Shown: positions 25,306 to 35,342 of the stretch, piece by piece
How positions within the stretch are numbered: position 1 is the stretch's first letter
Layout: each line of letters opens with the position of its first letter
From: Rhizobium sp. PP-CC-3A-592
GTDB lineage: Bacteria > Pseudomonadota > Alphaproteobacteria > Rhizobiales > Rhizobiaceae
NCBI RefSeq assembly: GCF_003217095.1
Contig: NZ_QJSR01000002.1
Span: 310,001 to 374,000 of the forward strand
Direction of reading: 5' to 3'
DNA: 64,000 nucleotides
Made by a program: the position numbers and the translations under genes
Notes under the pieces: model-generated
The model's input: only the letters and a program-made list of their open reading frames with translations
Databases searched by the model: none
Told to the model about the DNA's origin: nothing

Positions 25306-26724
25306 ATGAACTTCACCGTCGCCATCGTCGGCCGCCCCAATGTCGGCAAGTCCACGCTCTTCAACCGCCTTGTGGGCAAGAAGCTGGCGCTGGTCGATGA
25401 CACCCCGGGCGTGACGCGCGACCGGCGGCCGGGCGATGCGAAGCTCGTCGATCTCCGCTTTACCATCATCGACACGGCCGGCCTCGAGCAGTCCGGTCCC
25501 GAGACCCTGCAGGGCCGCATGTGGGCGCAGACGGAGGCCGCCATTGACGAGGCCGACCTGACGCTGTTCGTTGTCGATGCCAAGGCAGGCCTGACGCCGG
25601 CCGACCAGACGCTGGCCCACCTCTTGCGCCGGCGCGGCAAGCCCGTCGTGCTCGTCGCCAACAAGTCGGAAGCCAAGGGCTCCGATGGCGGCTTCTACGA
25701 TGCCTTCACGCTCGGCCTCGGCGATCCCTGCCCGATTTCGGCCGAGCATGGCCAAGGCATGATCGACCTGCGCGATGCCATCGTCGAGGCGATCGGCGAG
25801 GAGCGGGCCTTTCCGCCCGTCGTGGACGAAGCCGAGACGAACGTCGACCTGCGCAAGACGGCGGATGAGGGCGACGATGACGAAGAGCCGGTCTATGACG
25901 AGACCAAGCCGCTCCGCGTCGCCATCATCGGGCGGCCGAATGCGGGCAAGTCGACGCTGATCAACCGCTTCCTCGGCGAGGATCGTCTGCTGACCGGTCC
26001 GGAAGCGGGCATCACACGCGATTCCATCTCGGTGGAATGGGACTGGCGCGGCCGCACGATCAAGATGTTCGACACGGCCGGCATGCGCAAGAAGGCACGC
26101 GTTCAGGAGAAGCTGGAAAAGCTCTCGGTCGCCGACAGCCTGCGCTCGATCCGCTTTGCCGAATCCGTCGTGATCGTCTTCGACGCCACCATCCCGTTCG
26201 AAAAGCAGGACCTGCAACTGGTCGATCTGGTGATCCGCGAGGGTCGCGCGGCCGTTCTCGCCTTCAACAAGTGGGATCTCGTCGAGGATCCGCAGGCATT
26301 GCTTGCCGATCTGCGCGAAAAGACCGAGCGGCTGCTGCCGCAGGCCCGCGGCATCCGGGCCGTGCCGATGTCCGGGCAGACCGGGTACGGGCTCGAGAAG
26401 CTGATGCAGTCGATCATCGACACGGACAAGGTCTGGAACCGCCGTATCTCGACGGCGCGGCTCAACAAGTGGCTCGATGCGCAACAGACGCAGCATCCGC
26501 CACCGGCCGTCTCCGGCCGTCGCCTGAAACTGAAATACATGACGCAGGTCAAGGCCCGCCCGCCGGGCTTCATGATCTCCTGCACGCGGCCGGACTCCGT
26601 GCCCGAGAGCTATATCCGCTACCTGACCAACGGCCTGCGCGCCGACTTCGAGCTGCCGGGCGTACCGATCCGCATTCACCTCAGGGCGTCCGAGAACCCG
26701 TTCGAAGGCAAGAAGCGCCGCTGA
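25306..26724 (+). CDS. der: GTPase Der (EngA), ribosome assembly
   Basis: Encodes 472 residues with two tandem GTPase domains and a KH-like C-terminus. Domain 1: [14 protein letters not shown] near 9-22, [18 protein letters not shown]. Domain 2: [14 protein letters not shown] near 208-221, [23 protein letters not shown]. An acidic linker (DEGDDDEEP) joins them. C-terminus: [32 protein letters not shown]. Der supports late 50S subunit maturation and is essential in most bacteria. Confidence 0.97.
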   Translation: MNFTVAIVGRPNVGKSTLFNRLVGKKLALVDDTPGVTRDRRPGDAKLVDLRFTIIDTAGLEQSGPETLQGRMWAQTEAAIDEADLTLFVVDAKAGLTPADQTLAHLLRRRGKPVVLVANKSEAKGSDGGFYDAFTLGLGDPCPISAEHGQGMIDLRDAIVEAIGEERAFPPVVDEAETNVDLRKTADEGDDDEEPVYDETKPLRVAIIGRPNAGKSTLINRFLGEDRLLTGPEAGITRDSISVEWDWRGRTIKMFDTAGMRKKARVQEKLEKLSVADSLRSIRFAESVVIVFDATIPFEKQDLQLVDLVIREGRAAVLAFNKWDLVEDPQALLADLREKTERLLPQARGIRAVPMSGQTGYGLEKLMQSIIDTDKVWNRRISTARLNKWLDAQQTQHPPPAVSGRRLKLKYMTQVKARPPGFMISCTRPDSVPESYIRYLTNGLRADFELPGVPIRIHLRASENPFEGKKRR

Positions 26725-26733
26725 AGGTCGCTC

Positions 26734-26763
26734 CATCGGGACGTCGCCTGAGGCGTTCCGATG
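26734..26763 (+). terminator. Imperfect hairpin after der
   Basis: CATCGG (26734-26739) and CCGATG (26758-26763) enclose further paired bases around CGCCTGAGG. No strong U-run follows, so its strength as a terminator is uncertain. Confidence 0.4.
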
Positions 26764-26830
26764 CGGCCTCTTCGATAATATCGTCCGATACGGTTATTTC
26801 GCGAGTCTATCCCGATATTTAGGCCTGGCA

Positions 26831-26854
26831 GTTCGCGTGACTTTTCACGCGAAC
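26831..26854. terminator. Perfect hairpin between convergent der and kdgK
   Basis: GTTCGCGTGA (26831-26840) pairs fully with TCACGCGAAC (26845-26854) across a CTTT loop. It lies in the convergent gap, 29 bases past the kdgK stop on the leftward strand, so it probably limits both transcripts although no long U-run is present. Confidence 0.55.
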
Positions 26855-26882
26855 GCGATGGTGAGCGTTACACAAGCGGCTA

Positions 26883-27797
26883 TCACGCCTGCGGCAGATG
26901 CTCGACGGGTACGAGCGCGCCGTGATGAGCGATGACGGCGGCGGCGACGCGGGCGGCGAAGGCTGCGGCTTCAGCAGGCGTAACGCCTGCCAGAACTCTT
27001 GCCAGAAACGCGCCGTTGAAGCTGTCGCCGGCGCTGGTCGTGTCGACCACGGCCTCCACCTTCGGCGGCGATATGCGCGCGACGCCGCGTCCTCCGTCGG
27101 AGAGAAGGGCATCTCCGCCGCCATTCTTGACGAGGACCATGTCCGCGCCCCACTGCCGGTAGCGGGCGATCGTCGCCTCTGGGTCGGCATCGCCGAAATG
27201 CACCTGCTCGTCATCGAAGCTCGGCAGAAGGACGGTCGAGGCGCGGGCGCCGGCCTCGATGACGGAGCGCAGGGTCGCAGCATCTTCCCACAGCCGGGGC
27301 CGAATATTGGGGTCGAAAACGACGCGCTTTCCCGCAGCCTTTGCCCGGCGCAGTTCCAGGATCGAGGTTTCGCGCGCTTCAGGCGAAAGGATGGCCAGTG
27401 TGATGCCGGAGAAGACGATGGTGTCGGCCTTCTCAATGGCGCTGCGCAGATGCGCGGCATCGTCGGCAAGCTTTCGCGCGGCAGATGCCGAGCGCCAGTA
27501 GGAGAAGCTGCGCTCGCCATCCTTGAGGTGGATCATGTAGAGGCCGGGGGCGGCACCCTCGATCTGCCGGATGTCATCGGTGAGGATGCCTTTGCCCTCG
27601 ATGAAGGCGAGCATGTCCTGCGACAGGAGATCGGTGCCGACGGCGCTGAGATAGGCGACATCATCAGTGGCGGGGAGGTAGGTCCGGGCATAATAGGCGG
27701 CGTTCAAAGTGTCGCCGGCAAAGCCCTTGCGCAGCAGCCCGCTGCCGGCATCGCCGAGTTCCACCATGCATTCGCCGATCGCCAGAAGCCGTGCCAT
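26883..27797 (-). CDS. kdgK: 2-keto-3-deoxygluconate kinase (PfkB family sugar kinase)
   Basis: Encodes 304 residues. Phosphorylates KDG to KDPG for the Entner-Doudoroff route. Seen: the PfkB N-terminal AIGECMVELGDAGSG, FAGDTLNAAYYARTYLP, FDPNIRPRLWED, VKNGGGDALLSD, and the anion-hole/catalytic DTTSAGDSFNGAFLA with the KDG-kinase-type TSAGDSF. Normal length. Divergent from aglA, so both may serve sugar use, but they are not in one operon. Alternative: another PfkB acid-sugar kinase. Confidence 0.85.
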   Translation of the reverse strand: MARLLAIGECMVELGDAGSGLLRKGFAGDTLNAAYYARTYLPATDDVAYLSAVGTDLLSQDMLAFIEGKGILTDDIRQIEGAAPGLYMIHLKDGERSFSYWRSASAARKLADDAAHLRSAIEKADTIVFSGITLAILSPEARETSILELRRAKAAGKRVVFDPNIRPRLWEDAATLRSVIEAGARASTVLLPSFDDEQVHFGDADPEATIARYRQWGADMVLVKNGGGDALLSDGGRGVARISPPKVEAVVDTTSAGDSFNGAFLARVLAGVTPAEAAAFAARVAAAVIAHHGALVPVEHLPQA

Positions 27798-27987
27798 CGC
27801 TGTTCTCCTCTTTGCTTTTGCCGGATAAAGCCTGCAGACGGGGATGGCAAGGCAGCGCGTCTATTTGCGGTGCGTTAATGAGAGGCCTGTTCCGACGGTC
27901 ACCGCTGAAAGGCGGTCTCGCGACATTGCGTCACGGGTTGCCGGACGTTAAACATCGGTCGTCCCCCTCATTCAGAAGGAATCGTCC

Positions 27988-29640
27988 ATGGCCTCTTCCC
28001 CGAAGACCAACCCGGACTGGTGGCGTGGCGCGGTGATCTATCAGGTCTATCCGCGTTCGTTCCAGGATACGAACGGAGACGGGATCGGGGATCTGCCGGG
28101 CATCACCGCGCGGCTGCCGCACATTGCCAACCTCGGCGTCGATGCCATCTGGCTCTCGCCCTTCTTTACCTCGCCCATGGCCGACATGGGCTACGACGTG
28201 TCGGATTATTGCGATGTCGACCCGATGTTCGGAACGTTGGCCGATTTCGACACGATGCTCGCGGAGGCGCACCGCCTCGGCCTCAAGATCATCATCGATC
28301 AGGTCATTTCCCACACGTCCGACCAGCATCCCTGGTTCAAGGAGAGCCGGGAGAGCCGCAACAATGCGCGTGCCGACTGGTATGTCTGGGCAGATGCGAA
28401 ACCCGATGGGACGGCACCGAACAACTGGCTGTCGATCTTCGGCGGCCCCGCCTGGGAATGGGACGGCGTGCGCCGGCAATACTATCTGCACAATTTCCTC
28501 GGCTCGCAGCCGGACCTGAACTTCCACAATCCGCAGGTTCAGGAGGCCGTACTCGACACGGTTCGTTTCTGGCTGGAGCGCGGCGTGGACGGCTTCCGGC
28601 TTGATACGGTCAACTACTACTTCCATGACAAAGAACTGCGCGACAACCCGCCGCTCGGGCATGGAGACGACGGGCCGGGGCTCGATGCGCCCGACGTCAA
28701 TCCCTACGGCATGCAGAGCCATCTCTACGACAAGACGCAGCCGGAAAACATCGGCTTCCTCACGCGGTTCCGGGCGCTGCTGGAAGAATATGACGATCGC
28801 ACGGCTGTGGGCGAAGTCGGCGATGGCGGACGGTCGTTGAAGACGCTGGCGGCCTATGTCAGCGGCGGCGACAAGCTGCATATGTGCTATACGTTCGATC
28901 TCTTAGGACCCGACTTCACGGCAAGCCATATCAAGCATTGCGTCTCGTCGTTCCAGGAATCGGTGACGGACGGCTGGGTCTGCTGGGCGTTTTCCAACCA
29001 CGACGTTCAGCGGCACGTGTCGCGTTTCATTCAGAACGAGAGCGAGCGGGAGCGGATCGGCAAGCTGACGATCTCCGTGCTTGCGACGTTGCGCGGCTCC
29101 ATCTGCCTCTATCAGGGGGAGGAGCTGGCACTGCCGGAAGCCGAACTCGAACTGCACGAGCTGCGCGACCCCTACGGCATCCGCTTCTGGCCGGCTTTCA
29201 AGGGCCGCGACGGATGCCGCACGCCGATGCCGTGGGAAAGTGCCGGCCAGAGCGGCGGCTTCTCCACGGGGCAACCCTGGCTGCCGGTGCCGGACGTGCA
29301 CAAGGCCATCGCCGTCGATGTGCAGGATGCGGACCCGGGCTCGGTGCTCGCGCACTACCGCGCGACCCTCGCCTTCCGCAAGGCGCATGCCCAACTCTTC
29401 GACGGTGGGATGACCTTCCTCGATACCAACCAGGATATCCTGATCTTCACCCGCGAAAAGTCTGGAGACAAACTTCTCTTCGTCTTCAACCTTCGCCGGG
29501 GTCCGCAAACCGTGACACTGCCGAAGGGCATGACCATTGCCGAGACGCTGCCTTTGCCCGGGTTCGACACTGCGCGGGTCGAGAACGGCGAGATCGTACT
29601 GGAGGCACTGGATGCCTTTTGCGGGCGGGTGTCAGGATGA
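27988..29640 (+). CDS. aglA: Alpha-glucosidase, GH13 family (AglA-like)
   Basis: Encodes 550 residues. Hydrolyses alpha-glucosides such as sucrose, trehalulose or isomaltose in the cytosol. Seen: WWRGAVIYQVYPRSFQDTNGDGIGDLPGI, the four GH13 regions including DQVISHTSDQHPWF, GFRLDTVNYYF with the nucleophile Asp, AVGEVGDGG with the general-acid Glu, and FSNHDVQRH with the transition-state Asp. No signal peptide. In rhizobia aglA usually accompanies aglEFGK transport genes; none are here, so this may be a separate paralogue. Confidence 0.9.
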   Translation: MASSPKTNPDWWRGAVIYQVYPRSFQDTNGDGIGDLPGITARLPHIANLGVDAIWLSPFFTSPMADMGYDVSDYCDVDPMFGTLADFDTMLAEAHRLGLKIIIDQVISHTSDQHPWFKESRESRNNARADWYVWADAKPDGTAPNNWLSIFGGPAWEWDGVRRQYYLHNFLGSQPDLNFHNPQVQEAVLDTVRFWLERGVDGFRLDTVNYYFHDKELRDNPPLGHGDDGPGLDAPDVNPYGMQSHLYDKTQPENIGFLTRFRALLEEYDDRTAVGEVGDGGRSLKTLAAYVSGGDKLHMCYTFDLLGPDFTASHIKHCVSSFQESVTDGWVCWAFSNHDVQRHVSRFIQNESERERIGKLTISVLATLRGSICLYQGEELALPEAELELHELRDPYGIRFWPAFKGRDGCRTPMPWESAGQSGGFSTGQPWLPVPDVHKAIAVDVQDADPGSVLAHYRATLAFRKAHAQLFDGGMTFLDTNQDILIFTREKSGDKLLFVFNLRRGPQTVTLPKGMTIAETLPLPGFDTARVENGEIVLEALDAFCGRVSG

Positions 29641-29674
29641 GGTCCCTTTCTCATCACCGACCTTTCAGGGCTTT

Positions 29675-30094
29675 ATGAGAGTCGTGATCGACACGAATGT
29701 CCTGACCGGCGCGTTTCGCAGCCGGTCAGGCGCTTCTTTTCAGGTTCTGGTCCTGATGCACGCCGGCCAGCTTCTCCCTTTGGTCAGTACCACCTTGTTC
29801 TCCGAGTACGAGGCCGTCATGAAGCGGCCTGAACAGCGTGCCGTCAGCGGCCTGTCGGAAGCCGATGTCGACGACATTCTTGCGATCATCGCAAATCTGG
29901 CGCAGGGTGTTCATATCTATTTCCGATGGCGTCCGCAGTTGATCGATCCAGGAGACGAGATGGTTCTTGATGCCGCCGTCAACGGGCGCGCAGAGGCGGT
30001 GATCACGTACAACGTTCGCCATCTAAAGGATGCCTGCCGGAGGTTCGGTATACCTGTCATGACGCCGGCAGACTTGTTGAGGAGATTGGTATGA
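29675..30094 (+). CDS. PIN-domain toxin (COG1569 type)
   Basis: Encodes 139 residues from the ATG at 29675. PIN ribonuclease marks: IDTNVLTGAFRS near residue 5-16 with the first acidic residue, LFSEYEAVM with a Glu, and LIDPGDEMVLDAAVNGRAEAVITYNVRHL with the later acidic residues, the last typical of the COG1569 family. It is followed by a small gene overlapping by four bases, in toxin-then-antitoxin order. Expected activity is site-specific RNA cleavage; target unknown. The upstream-open frame falls inside aglA and is not used. Confidence 0.82.
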   Translation: MRVVIDTNVLTGAFRSRSGASFQVLVLMHAGQLLPLVSTTLFSEYEAVMKRPEQRAVSGLSEADVDDILAIIANLAQGVHIYFRWRPQLIDPGDEMVLDAAVNGRAEAVITYNVRHLKDACRRFGIPVMTPADLLRRLV

Positions 30095-30360
30095 ACAAAT
30101 CTGTCCACGCCGTCGAACTTCCGGCTCGTCTCCGGGATGCAGCCGAGAGGCTTGCTGAAATGGAGGGCGTTTCCGTCGATGATTGGATCGCATTTGCGGT
30201 CGCCCAAAAGGTCGGGTCATCGGAAGCTGTTGCTGCGTTTCTGAAACACAAGGCAACCGGTGCGACCGGTCGCGATCTCCTTTACTATCTCGACCGCGTC
30301 CCGAATGCCGCTCCCATGCCTGGCGACGAACTTCCCGAAGGTTGGAAGCAGGGTCGCTGA
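30091..30360 (+). CDS. Putative antitoxin partner of the PIN toxin
   Basis: Encodes 89 residues. The first 45 look like a ribbon-helix-helix or HicB-type DNA-binding antitoxin (VELPARLRDAAERLAEMEGVSVDDWIAFAVAQKV), the rest a flexible tail probably wrapping the toxin. The ATGA overlap with the toxin gene indicates translational coupling. Family match is moderate; the neighbourhood makes the antitoxin role likely. Confidence 0.7.
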   Translation: MNKSVHAVELPARLRDAAERLAEMEGVSVDDWIAFAVAQKVGSSEAVAAFLKHKATGATGRDLLYYLDRVPNAAPMPGDELPEGWKQGR

Positions 30361-30364
30361 TCCT

Positions 30365-32062
30365 TCACCCGATCAGCATGAATCGATCCACATCCACCAG
30401 CCCTTTATCGGAGATCTTCAGATGCGGGATCACGGGCAGGGGCAGGAAGGCGAGTTGCAGGAAGGGTTCTTGCAACGTGGCGCCCAGAGCGAAGGCGGCC
30501 TGGCGGAGGTGGTGGAGCGTGTCGCGGACGCTCTCATAGGGCTCGAGGCTCATCAGGCCTGCGACGGGGAGTGCGATTTCGCCGGTCACGATGCCGTCTT
30601 CGACCACGACGAAACCGCCCTTGATCTCGCCGAGGCGGTTGGCGGCGAGCGCCATGTCGTCGGGATCGACGCCGACGACGCAGATATTATGGCTGTCGTG
30701 CCCGACCGTCGAGGCGATGGCGCCTTTCCTCAGGCCGAAGCCCTGGACGAAGCCGTTGGCGTGGTTGCCGTTGACGCCGTGGCGCTCGATGACGGCGACC
30801 TTGATGATATCGCGTCCCAGATCGACGCCCGTCTGGTTGCCGTCCGCCGGCAGCTGGAAACGGCGATGCTCGGTGATGATCTTGCCCGGGAGAACGCCGA
30901 TCACGGACGTCTCGCCTTCCGTATAGGGCACAGCGAAGGCGGCGGCGTGGATGTGGCCCGCCTTGACGCTGTCGAGGCCGACGGGTGCGACAGGGCGACG
31001 GGTGGCAAACAGGGCATCGGTCACGCGGCGGCCGCCAGCGAAGACCATCAGCGCCTTGCAGCTTGCAAGGCTATCCACCACCACGAGATCGGCCCGCCAG
31101 CCGGGGGCCACCAGTCCGCGATCCCTCAGGCCGAAGGCGCGGGCGGCGGAGATGGAGGCGGCGCGATAGACGACGAGCGGGTCCACGCCGTGGGCGATGG
31201 CCTCGCGGATCATGTAGTCGAGGTGCCCCTCTTCAGCGATATCGAGCGGATTGCGATCGTCGGTGCAGAGCGCGAGAAAGGGCGACAGCCGTTCGGTGAG
31301 GATCGGCATCAGGGCGTGGAGGTCTTTCGAGACGGAGCCCTCGCGCACGAGGATGTGCATGCCCTTGCGGATCTTCTCCAGCGCTTCGTCCGCCGTCGTG
31401 CATTCATGATCGGTGCGGATGCCGGCTGCCAGATATCCGTTGAGGTCGAGACCGCGCAGCAGCGGGGCATGGCCGTCGATATGGCCGTCCTGGAAGGCTT
31501 CGAGCTTGGCGAGGCAGATGGGATCCTTGTGGATAACGCCCGGAAAGTTCATGAACTCGGCAAGGCCGATGACCTTCTCATGGTTCCGGTAGGGCAGCAG
31601 TGCCTCGATCGGCAGGTTGGCGCCTGATGTCTCCAGATGCGTCGCCGGCACGCAGCTCGACAGCTGCACGCGGATATCCATGATGGTCTCGCGGGCGCTG
31701 TCGAGGAAGAACTCGATGCCTTCGGTGCCGAGCACGTTGGCGATTTCGTGCGGGTCGCAGATGGCGGTCGTGACGCCATAGGGCAGCACGCAGCGATCGA
31801 ACTCGTGCGGTGTGACCAGCGAGGATTCGATGTGCAGATGCGTATCGATGAAGCCGGGTACGACGATGCGGCCGGAAATGTCGATCTCCTCCACGCCCTG
31901 ATAGCTGCCACAGGTGCCGACGATACGGTCGCCGCAGAGGGCGATGTCGGATTCGATGCATTCGCCGGTGACGAGATCGAAGAAGCGGCCATTCTTCAGG
32001 ACGATGTCGGCAGCGACGCGGCCCGTGCCCTGGTCGATACGGTCGGAGAGGGAGGCGGACAT
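30365..32062 (-). CDS. ade: Adenine deaminase
   Basis: Encodes 565 residues from the ATG at 32062, which has GGAG five bases upstream; upstream in-frame ATGs are not needed. Converts adenine to hypoxanthine, feeding xanthine dehydrogenase. Seen: [43 protein letters not shown] with the metal-binding Hx[43 protein letters not shown], the [14 protein letters not shown] segment, and the C-terminal [18 protein letters not shown] stretch. Amidohydrolase fold of ADE type. It is 13 kb from the xdh cluster, so regulated separately. Confidence 0.93.
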   Translation of the reverse strand: MSASLSDRIDQGTGRVAADIVLKNGRFFDLVTGECIESDIALCGDRIVGTCGSYQGVEEIDISGRIVVPGFIDTHLHIESSLVTPHEFDRCVLPYGVTTAICDPHEIANVLGTEGIEFFLDSARETIMDIRVQLSSCVPATHLETSGANLPIEALLPYRNHEKVIGLAEFMNFPGVIHKDPICLAKLEAFQDGHIDGHAPLLRGLDLNGYLAAGIRTDHECTTADEALEKIRKGMHILVREGSVSKDLHALMPILTERLSPFLALCTDDRNPLDIAEEGHLDYMIREAIAHGVDPLVVYRAASISAARAFGLRDRGLVAPGWRADLVVVDSLASCKALMVFAGGRRVTDALFATRRPVAPVGLDSVKAGHIHAAAFAVPYTEGETSVIGVLPGKIITEHRRFQLPADGNQTGVDLGRDIIKVAVIERHGVNGNHANGFVQGFGLRKGAIASTVGHDSHNICVVGVDPDDMALAANRLGEIKGGFVVVEDGIVTGEIALPVAGLMSLEPYESVRDTLHHLRQAAFALGATLQEPFLQLAFLPLPVIPHLKISDKGLVDVDRFMLIG

Positions 32063-32215
32063 GAGAGCTCCGATTCTGGCGGCGATAAGCGGCATGATGG
32101 GGTGACGATGTCTGGTGCGGTGCACCAAGGCCCATCATAGAGGGCGCAGCCGGCAGGGGAAGGGTGGCATGTGAATTGTCCTGTCGCCGGTGCTCTGGAT
32201 CGATGCGCGTGGCCG

Positions 32216-32944
32216 TCAGATGTAGAGCGCGGCCATCTTGCGCCAGGACTGGCCGCGATGGGCGCGGCCGTCCCAGACGTGGAGCTGGTGGCCGACGCCC
32301 TTTTCGCTCAGCAACTGGCTCAGATGCCGGTTGTTGTCGAGGAAGGGGTCCGCATTGCCGATGGTGAGCACGATGTCGACGGACTTCAAGCGGTCGAGCC
32401 GCCAGTCCTGCGACAGGCCCGGCAGAAAATGCGTCGGCGTGTGGAAATAGACCTCGTCGTCGTAATGGCCGTCGAGCAGGTTCGAGAAGCTCTCGATCTC
32501 CAGCGTCAGGTCGTAGCGTCCGGAAAAGGCCACGAGCTTGGAAAAGAGATGCGGGTGGCGGAAGACGAGGCTGGCTGCCTGGTAGGCGCCGAGGCTGCAG
32601 CCATGGACGATGGTGGCGCCATATGGGTTCTTGTGCGCCATGAGCGGCAGCACTTCGTTGAGGACGTATTCCTCCAGCGCCCTGTGGCGGCGGATGCGGT
32701 CGGCGGGATGGAGGCTGCGGTCGTAGAAGGTTTCCCGCGCAAGCCCCTCGATGCAGAAGAGCTGGAGATGACCGGCGCGGACCTTGTCCGCCAGCGCATC
32801 GACGAGGCCGAGCGTCTCGTATTCCCAGAACCGACCTTCGCGCGTCGGAAACATCAGCACCTTCGCGCCCGCGTGCCCGAATACCAGCAACTCCATGTGA
32901 CGATGGAGCCGTGGACTGTACCAGCGCAGATATTCGCGATTCAT
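32216..32944 (-). CDS. Esterase family protein (alpha/beta hydrolase)
   Basis: Encodes 242 residues of the putative esterase (DUF/Esterase_D-like) group. Nucleophile elbow GCSLGA near 111-116, Asp/Asn region LTIGNADPFLDNNRHL, and His in GRAHRGQSW near the C-terminus make a plausible catalytic triad. No signal peptide, so cytosolic. Its start overlaps the acetylxylan-esterase-like gene by four bases, suggesting the two act on related acyl substrates. Substrate unknown. Confidence 0.78.
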   Translation of the reverse strand: MNREYLRWYSPRLHRHMELLVFGHAGAKVLMFPTREGRFWEYETLGLVDALADKVRAGHLQLFCIEGLARETFYDRSLHPADRIRRHRALEEYVLNEVLPLMAHKNPYGATIVHGCSLGAYQAASLVFRHPHLFSKLVAFSGRYDLTLEIESFSNLLDGHYDDEVYFHTPTHFLPGLSQDWRLDRLKSVDIVLTIGNADPFLDNNRHLSQLLSEKGVGHQLHVWDGRAHRGQSWRKMAALYI

Positions 32945-33906
32945 GGTGTCCCGAAAAGGTTCCCGACTTTTGCCATCAGCGCGGAGGACTGCGCTGCCTG
33001 ACCAGGATAATCGAAATGCCCGGCATCCAGGATGAAGATTTCGTTACAATCCTTGATCGGTAGCGCGTTGGCAACAGAGAACTGGCAGGGCGGGGCGACT
33101 GCGGGATCGAAGCGTGCGACGGCGCAGAGGAGGGGCACGGCGATGCGGGTGGCAGCACTTGCCGCATCGAAGAGCCGCAGCGTCTGCTGCACCTCCGGGT
33201 GTATGCGGCCATAGGCCTGCACGGCGCGGGCGCTGCCGATGGTGGGCAGCGTCAACCAGAGTGGCCGGTTTCCGAAGGTGGGAACGACGAGGTGGCCCCG
33301 GTCGATCCGGTCGTCATGGGGAATGGCCAATGCGCCGATGCCGCCGCCGAGGCTGATGCCGCTATAGCCGACACGGCCTTTCGTGCCGGGAAAGAGCGTG
33401 TTCAGCAGGGTTACGGCAACCCAGACGTCTTCGACGCAGCCGCCGATGATGTAGCGGTCCGGCTTGTCGATATCGTGCAGGACATGCCAGGCAGGATCGG
33501 GCGAGATCGGCGCGCGCGAACTGCGGGAAAGACCGCGGAAGCAGGGAAAGAGGATCGCCGTGTCTTCGACCGGCAGGTCGAGATCGGGCTGGTCGCGTCC
33601 GCCGTAGCCGTGGCCAACGACGAGGCCGCGGCGCACGTTTCCGTGTTGGGGGACGAGAAGCCAGCCGCCGATGCGGAAGCCGTCCGTCGAGGTATAGGAG
33701 AGATCGTGGACAATCCACCTTCGATGCTGCGTTGCCGAGCGCGTGAGGCTCGGGCTTGGGTCTATGGCAAGCGCCTTGCGGTAGCGCGCCTGCCAGAAGG
33801 CATCGAACCCCTCCACCTCCGGCGGCGGCCGGATCGCGCGGAGTTCCTTGAGCCCGAGGCCGTAGGTGGGGTCGAAGTCATAGGGGTGGCGCTTGGGTAT
33901 GCTCAT
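32941..33906 (-). CDS. Acetylxylan esterase family protein (AXE1-like)
   Basis: Encodes 321 residues of the AXE1/cephalosporin-C deacetylase family. Seen: DFWQARY-type N-terminus (FDAFWQARYRKAL), VVGHGYGGRDQPD, PCFRGLSRSSR, the nucleophile elbow GYSGISLGGGIGAL, and a late His in DAGHFDYPGQ. Deacetylates esters of sugars or small molecules. Normal length, no signal peptide. First gene of a two-gene unit with the esterase at 32216. Confidence 0.8.
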   Translation of the reverse strand: MSIPKRHPYDFDPTYGLGLKELRAIRPPPEVEGFDAFWQARYRKALAIDPSPSLTRSATQHRRWIVHDLSYTSTDGFRIGGWLLVPQHGNVRRGLVVGHGYGGRDQPDLDLPVEDTAILFPCFRGLSRSSRAPISPDPAWHVLHDIDKPDRYIIGGCVEDVWVAVTLLNTLFPGTKGRVGYSGISLGGGIGALAIPHDDRIDRGHLVVPTFGNRPLWLTLPTIGSARAVQAYGRIHPEVQQTLRLFDAASAATRIAVPLLCAVARFDPAVAPPCQFSVANALPIKDCNEIFILDAGHFDYPGQAAQSSALMAKVGNLFGTP

Positions 33907-33971
33907 GGTCGGCGAGGCTCACGCTTACGAGGAAGGGCGGCCCGACGCGAAGCGCGGGAAGGCCTCCAGCG

Positions 33972-33997
33972 TCCCGCAGCAGCTCTCTGCTGCGGGA
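33972..33997 (-). terminator. Perfect 11-bp hairpin after the aminotransferase gene
   Basis: TCCCGCAGCAG (33972-33982) pairs perfectly with CTGCTGCGGGA (33987-33997) across a CTCT loop. It lies just beyond the aminotransferase stop on the leftward strand. No U-run, so it may act with Rho or as an mRNA-stabilising hairpin. Confidence 0.5.
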
Positions 33998-34013
33998 AGA
34001 TGATGAAGGTCGC

Positions 34014-35342
34014 TCAGATGCCGCTTTCGAGCACCTGCCGGATGCCGGCAACAAGTTCATCGATCTGGGCTTCGGTTATGATCAGCGGCGGGGACAAGGC
34101 AATCGTGTCGCCGGTTGTGCGGATCAACAGGCCATTCTCATAGGCTTTGAGGAAGGCCGAGAAGGCGCGCTTCGTCGGCTCGCCGGCAATCGGCGCAAGT
34201 TCGATGGCGCCGATGAGGCCGATGTTGCGGATGTCGATGACATGCGGGCAGTCGCGCAGCGAGTGCAGGGCGTTTTCCCAATAGGGTGCGAGCGTGGCTG
34301 CGCGCGTAAGAAGGCCCTCGTCACGGTAGGTATCGAGCGTGGCGATGGCGGCGGCCGAGGCGATCGGGTTGCCGGAATAGGTGTAGCCGTGGAAGAACTC
34401 GATCATGTGCTCCGGGCCCTGCATGAACGCGTCGTGGATCTCAGACGTCACAAACACCGCGCCCATCGGGATGACGCCGTTGGTCAGGCCCTTCGCCGTC
34501 ACGATCATGTCCGGCATGACATCAAAATACTGTGCCGCGAACGGCGTGCCAAGACGACCGTAGCCGGTGATGACTTCGTCGAAGATAAGCAGGATGCCGT
34601 GCTTGGTGCAGATCTCGCGCAGCTTCTGCAGGTAGCCCTTCGGCGGGATGAGCACGCCGGTGGAGCCTGCGACGGGTTCCACGATGACGGCGGCAATGGT
34701 CGAGGCATCGTGGAGCGTGACGATGCGCTCGAGTTCGGAGGCGATGTCGCCGCCATGCTCGGGCTCGCCCTTGGTGAAGGCGTTTTTGTCCGGCATATGC
34801 GTGTGCGGCATGTGATCGACGCCGCTCAGCAGCGTGCCGAACATCTTGCGGTTCGAGACGATGCCGCCGACGGAGATGCCGCCGAAATTGACGCCGTGAT
34901 AGCCGCGCTCGCGGCCGATCAGGCGTGAGCGTGCACCGTCGCCCTTCACCCGGTGATAGGCCAGCGCGACCTTGAGAGCGGTATCGACCGATTCCGAGCC
35001 GGAGTTTGTGTAAAGCACATGATTGAAGCCCTCGGGCGCAATGTCCACGAGGCGGTTGGCAAGCTCGAACGCCTTGGGGTGGCCGAGCTGGAAGGCGGGC
35101 GCGTAATCGAGCTCGCCGGCCTGTTCGCGGATGGCCTCGGTGATCAGCGGGCGGCAGTGCCCGGCATTGACGCACCAGAGCCCGGCCGTGCCGTCGAGGA
35201 CGGTGCGCCCGTCATGTGTCTTGTAGTGCATGTCCTTCGCCGAAACGAACATGCGCGGTTCCTTCTTGAACTGCCGGTTCGAGGTGAAGGGCATCCAGAA
35301 GGCGCGCAGGTCGTTGGGGGTGGCGTTCAGGCGGTTCGACAT
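34014..35342 (-). CDS. Class III (omega-amino acid:pyruvate) aminotransferase
   Basis: Encodes 442 residues from the ATG at 35342, preceded by GGAG at good spacing. PLP-dependent fold-type I enzyme. Seen: FWMPFTSNRQFKKEPRMFVSAKDMHY, DGTAGLWCVNAGHCRP, YTNSGSESVDTALKVALAYHR, GYHGVNFGGISVGGI, LIFDEVITGYGRLG, and the PLP lysine in MIVTAKGLTNGVIPMGA. This matches the beta-alanine or taurine:pyruvate aminotransferase group. The exact amino donor cannot be read from the sequence. Stand-alone gene. Confidence 0.86.
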   Translation of the reverse strand: MSNRLNATPNDLRAFWMPFTSNRQFKKEPRMFVSAKDMHYKTHDGRTVLDGTAGLWCVNAGHCRPLITEAIREQAGELDYAPAFQLGHPKAFELANRLVDIAPEGFNHVLYTNSGSESVDTALKVALAYHRVKGDGARSRLIGRERGYHGVNFGGISVGGIVSNRKMFGTLLSGVDHMPHTHMPDKNAFTKGEPEHGGDIASELERIVTLHDASTIAAVIVEPVAGSTGVLIPPKGYLQKLREICTKHGILLIFDEVITGYGRLGTPFAAQYFDVMPDMIVTAKGLTNGVIPMGAVFVTSEIHDAFMQGPEHMIEFFHGYTYSGNPIASAAAIATLDTYRDEGLLTRAATLAPYWENALHSLRDCPHVIDIRNIGLIGAIELAPIAGEPTKRAFSAFLKAYENGLLIRTTGDTIALSPPLIITEAQIDELVAGIRQVLESGI

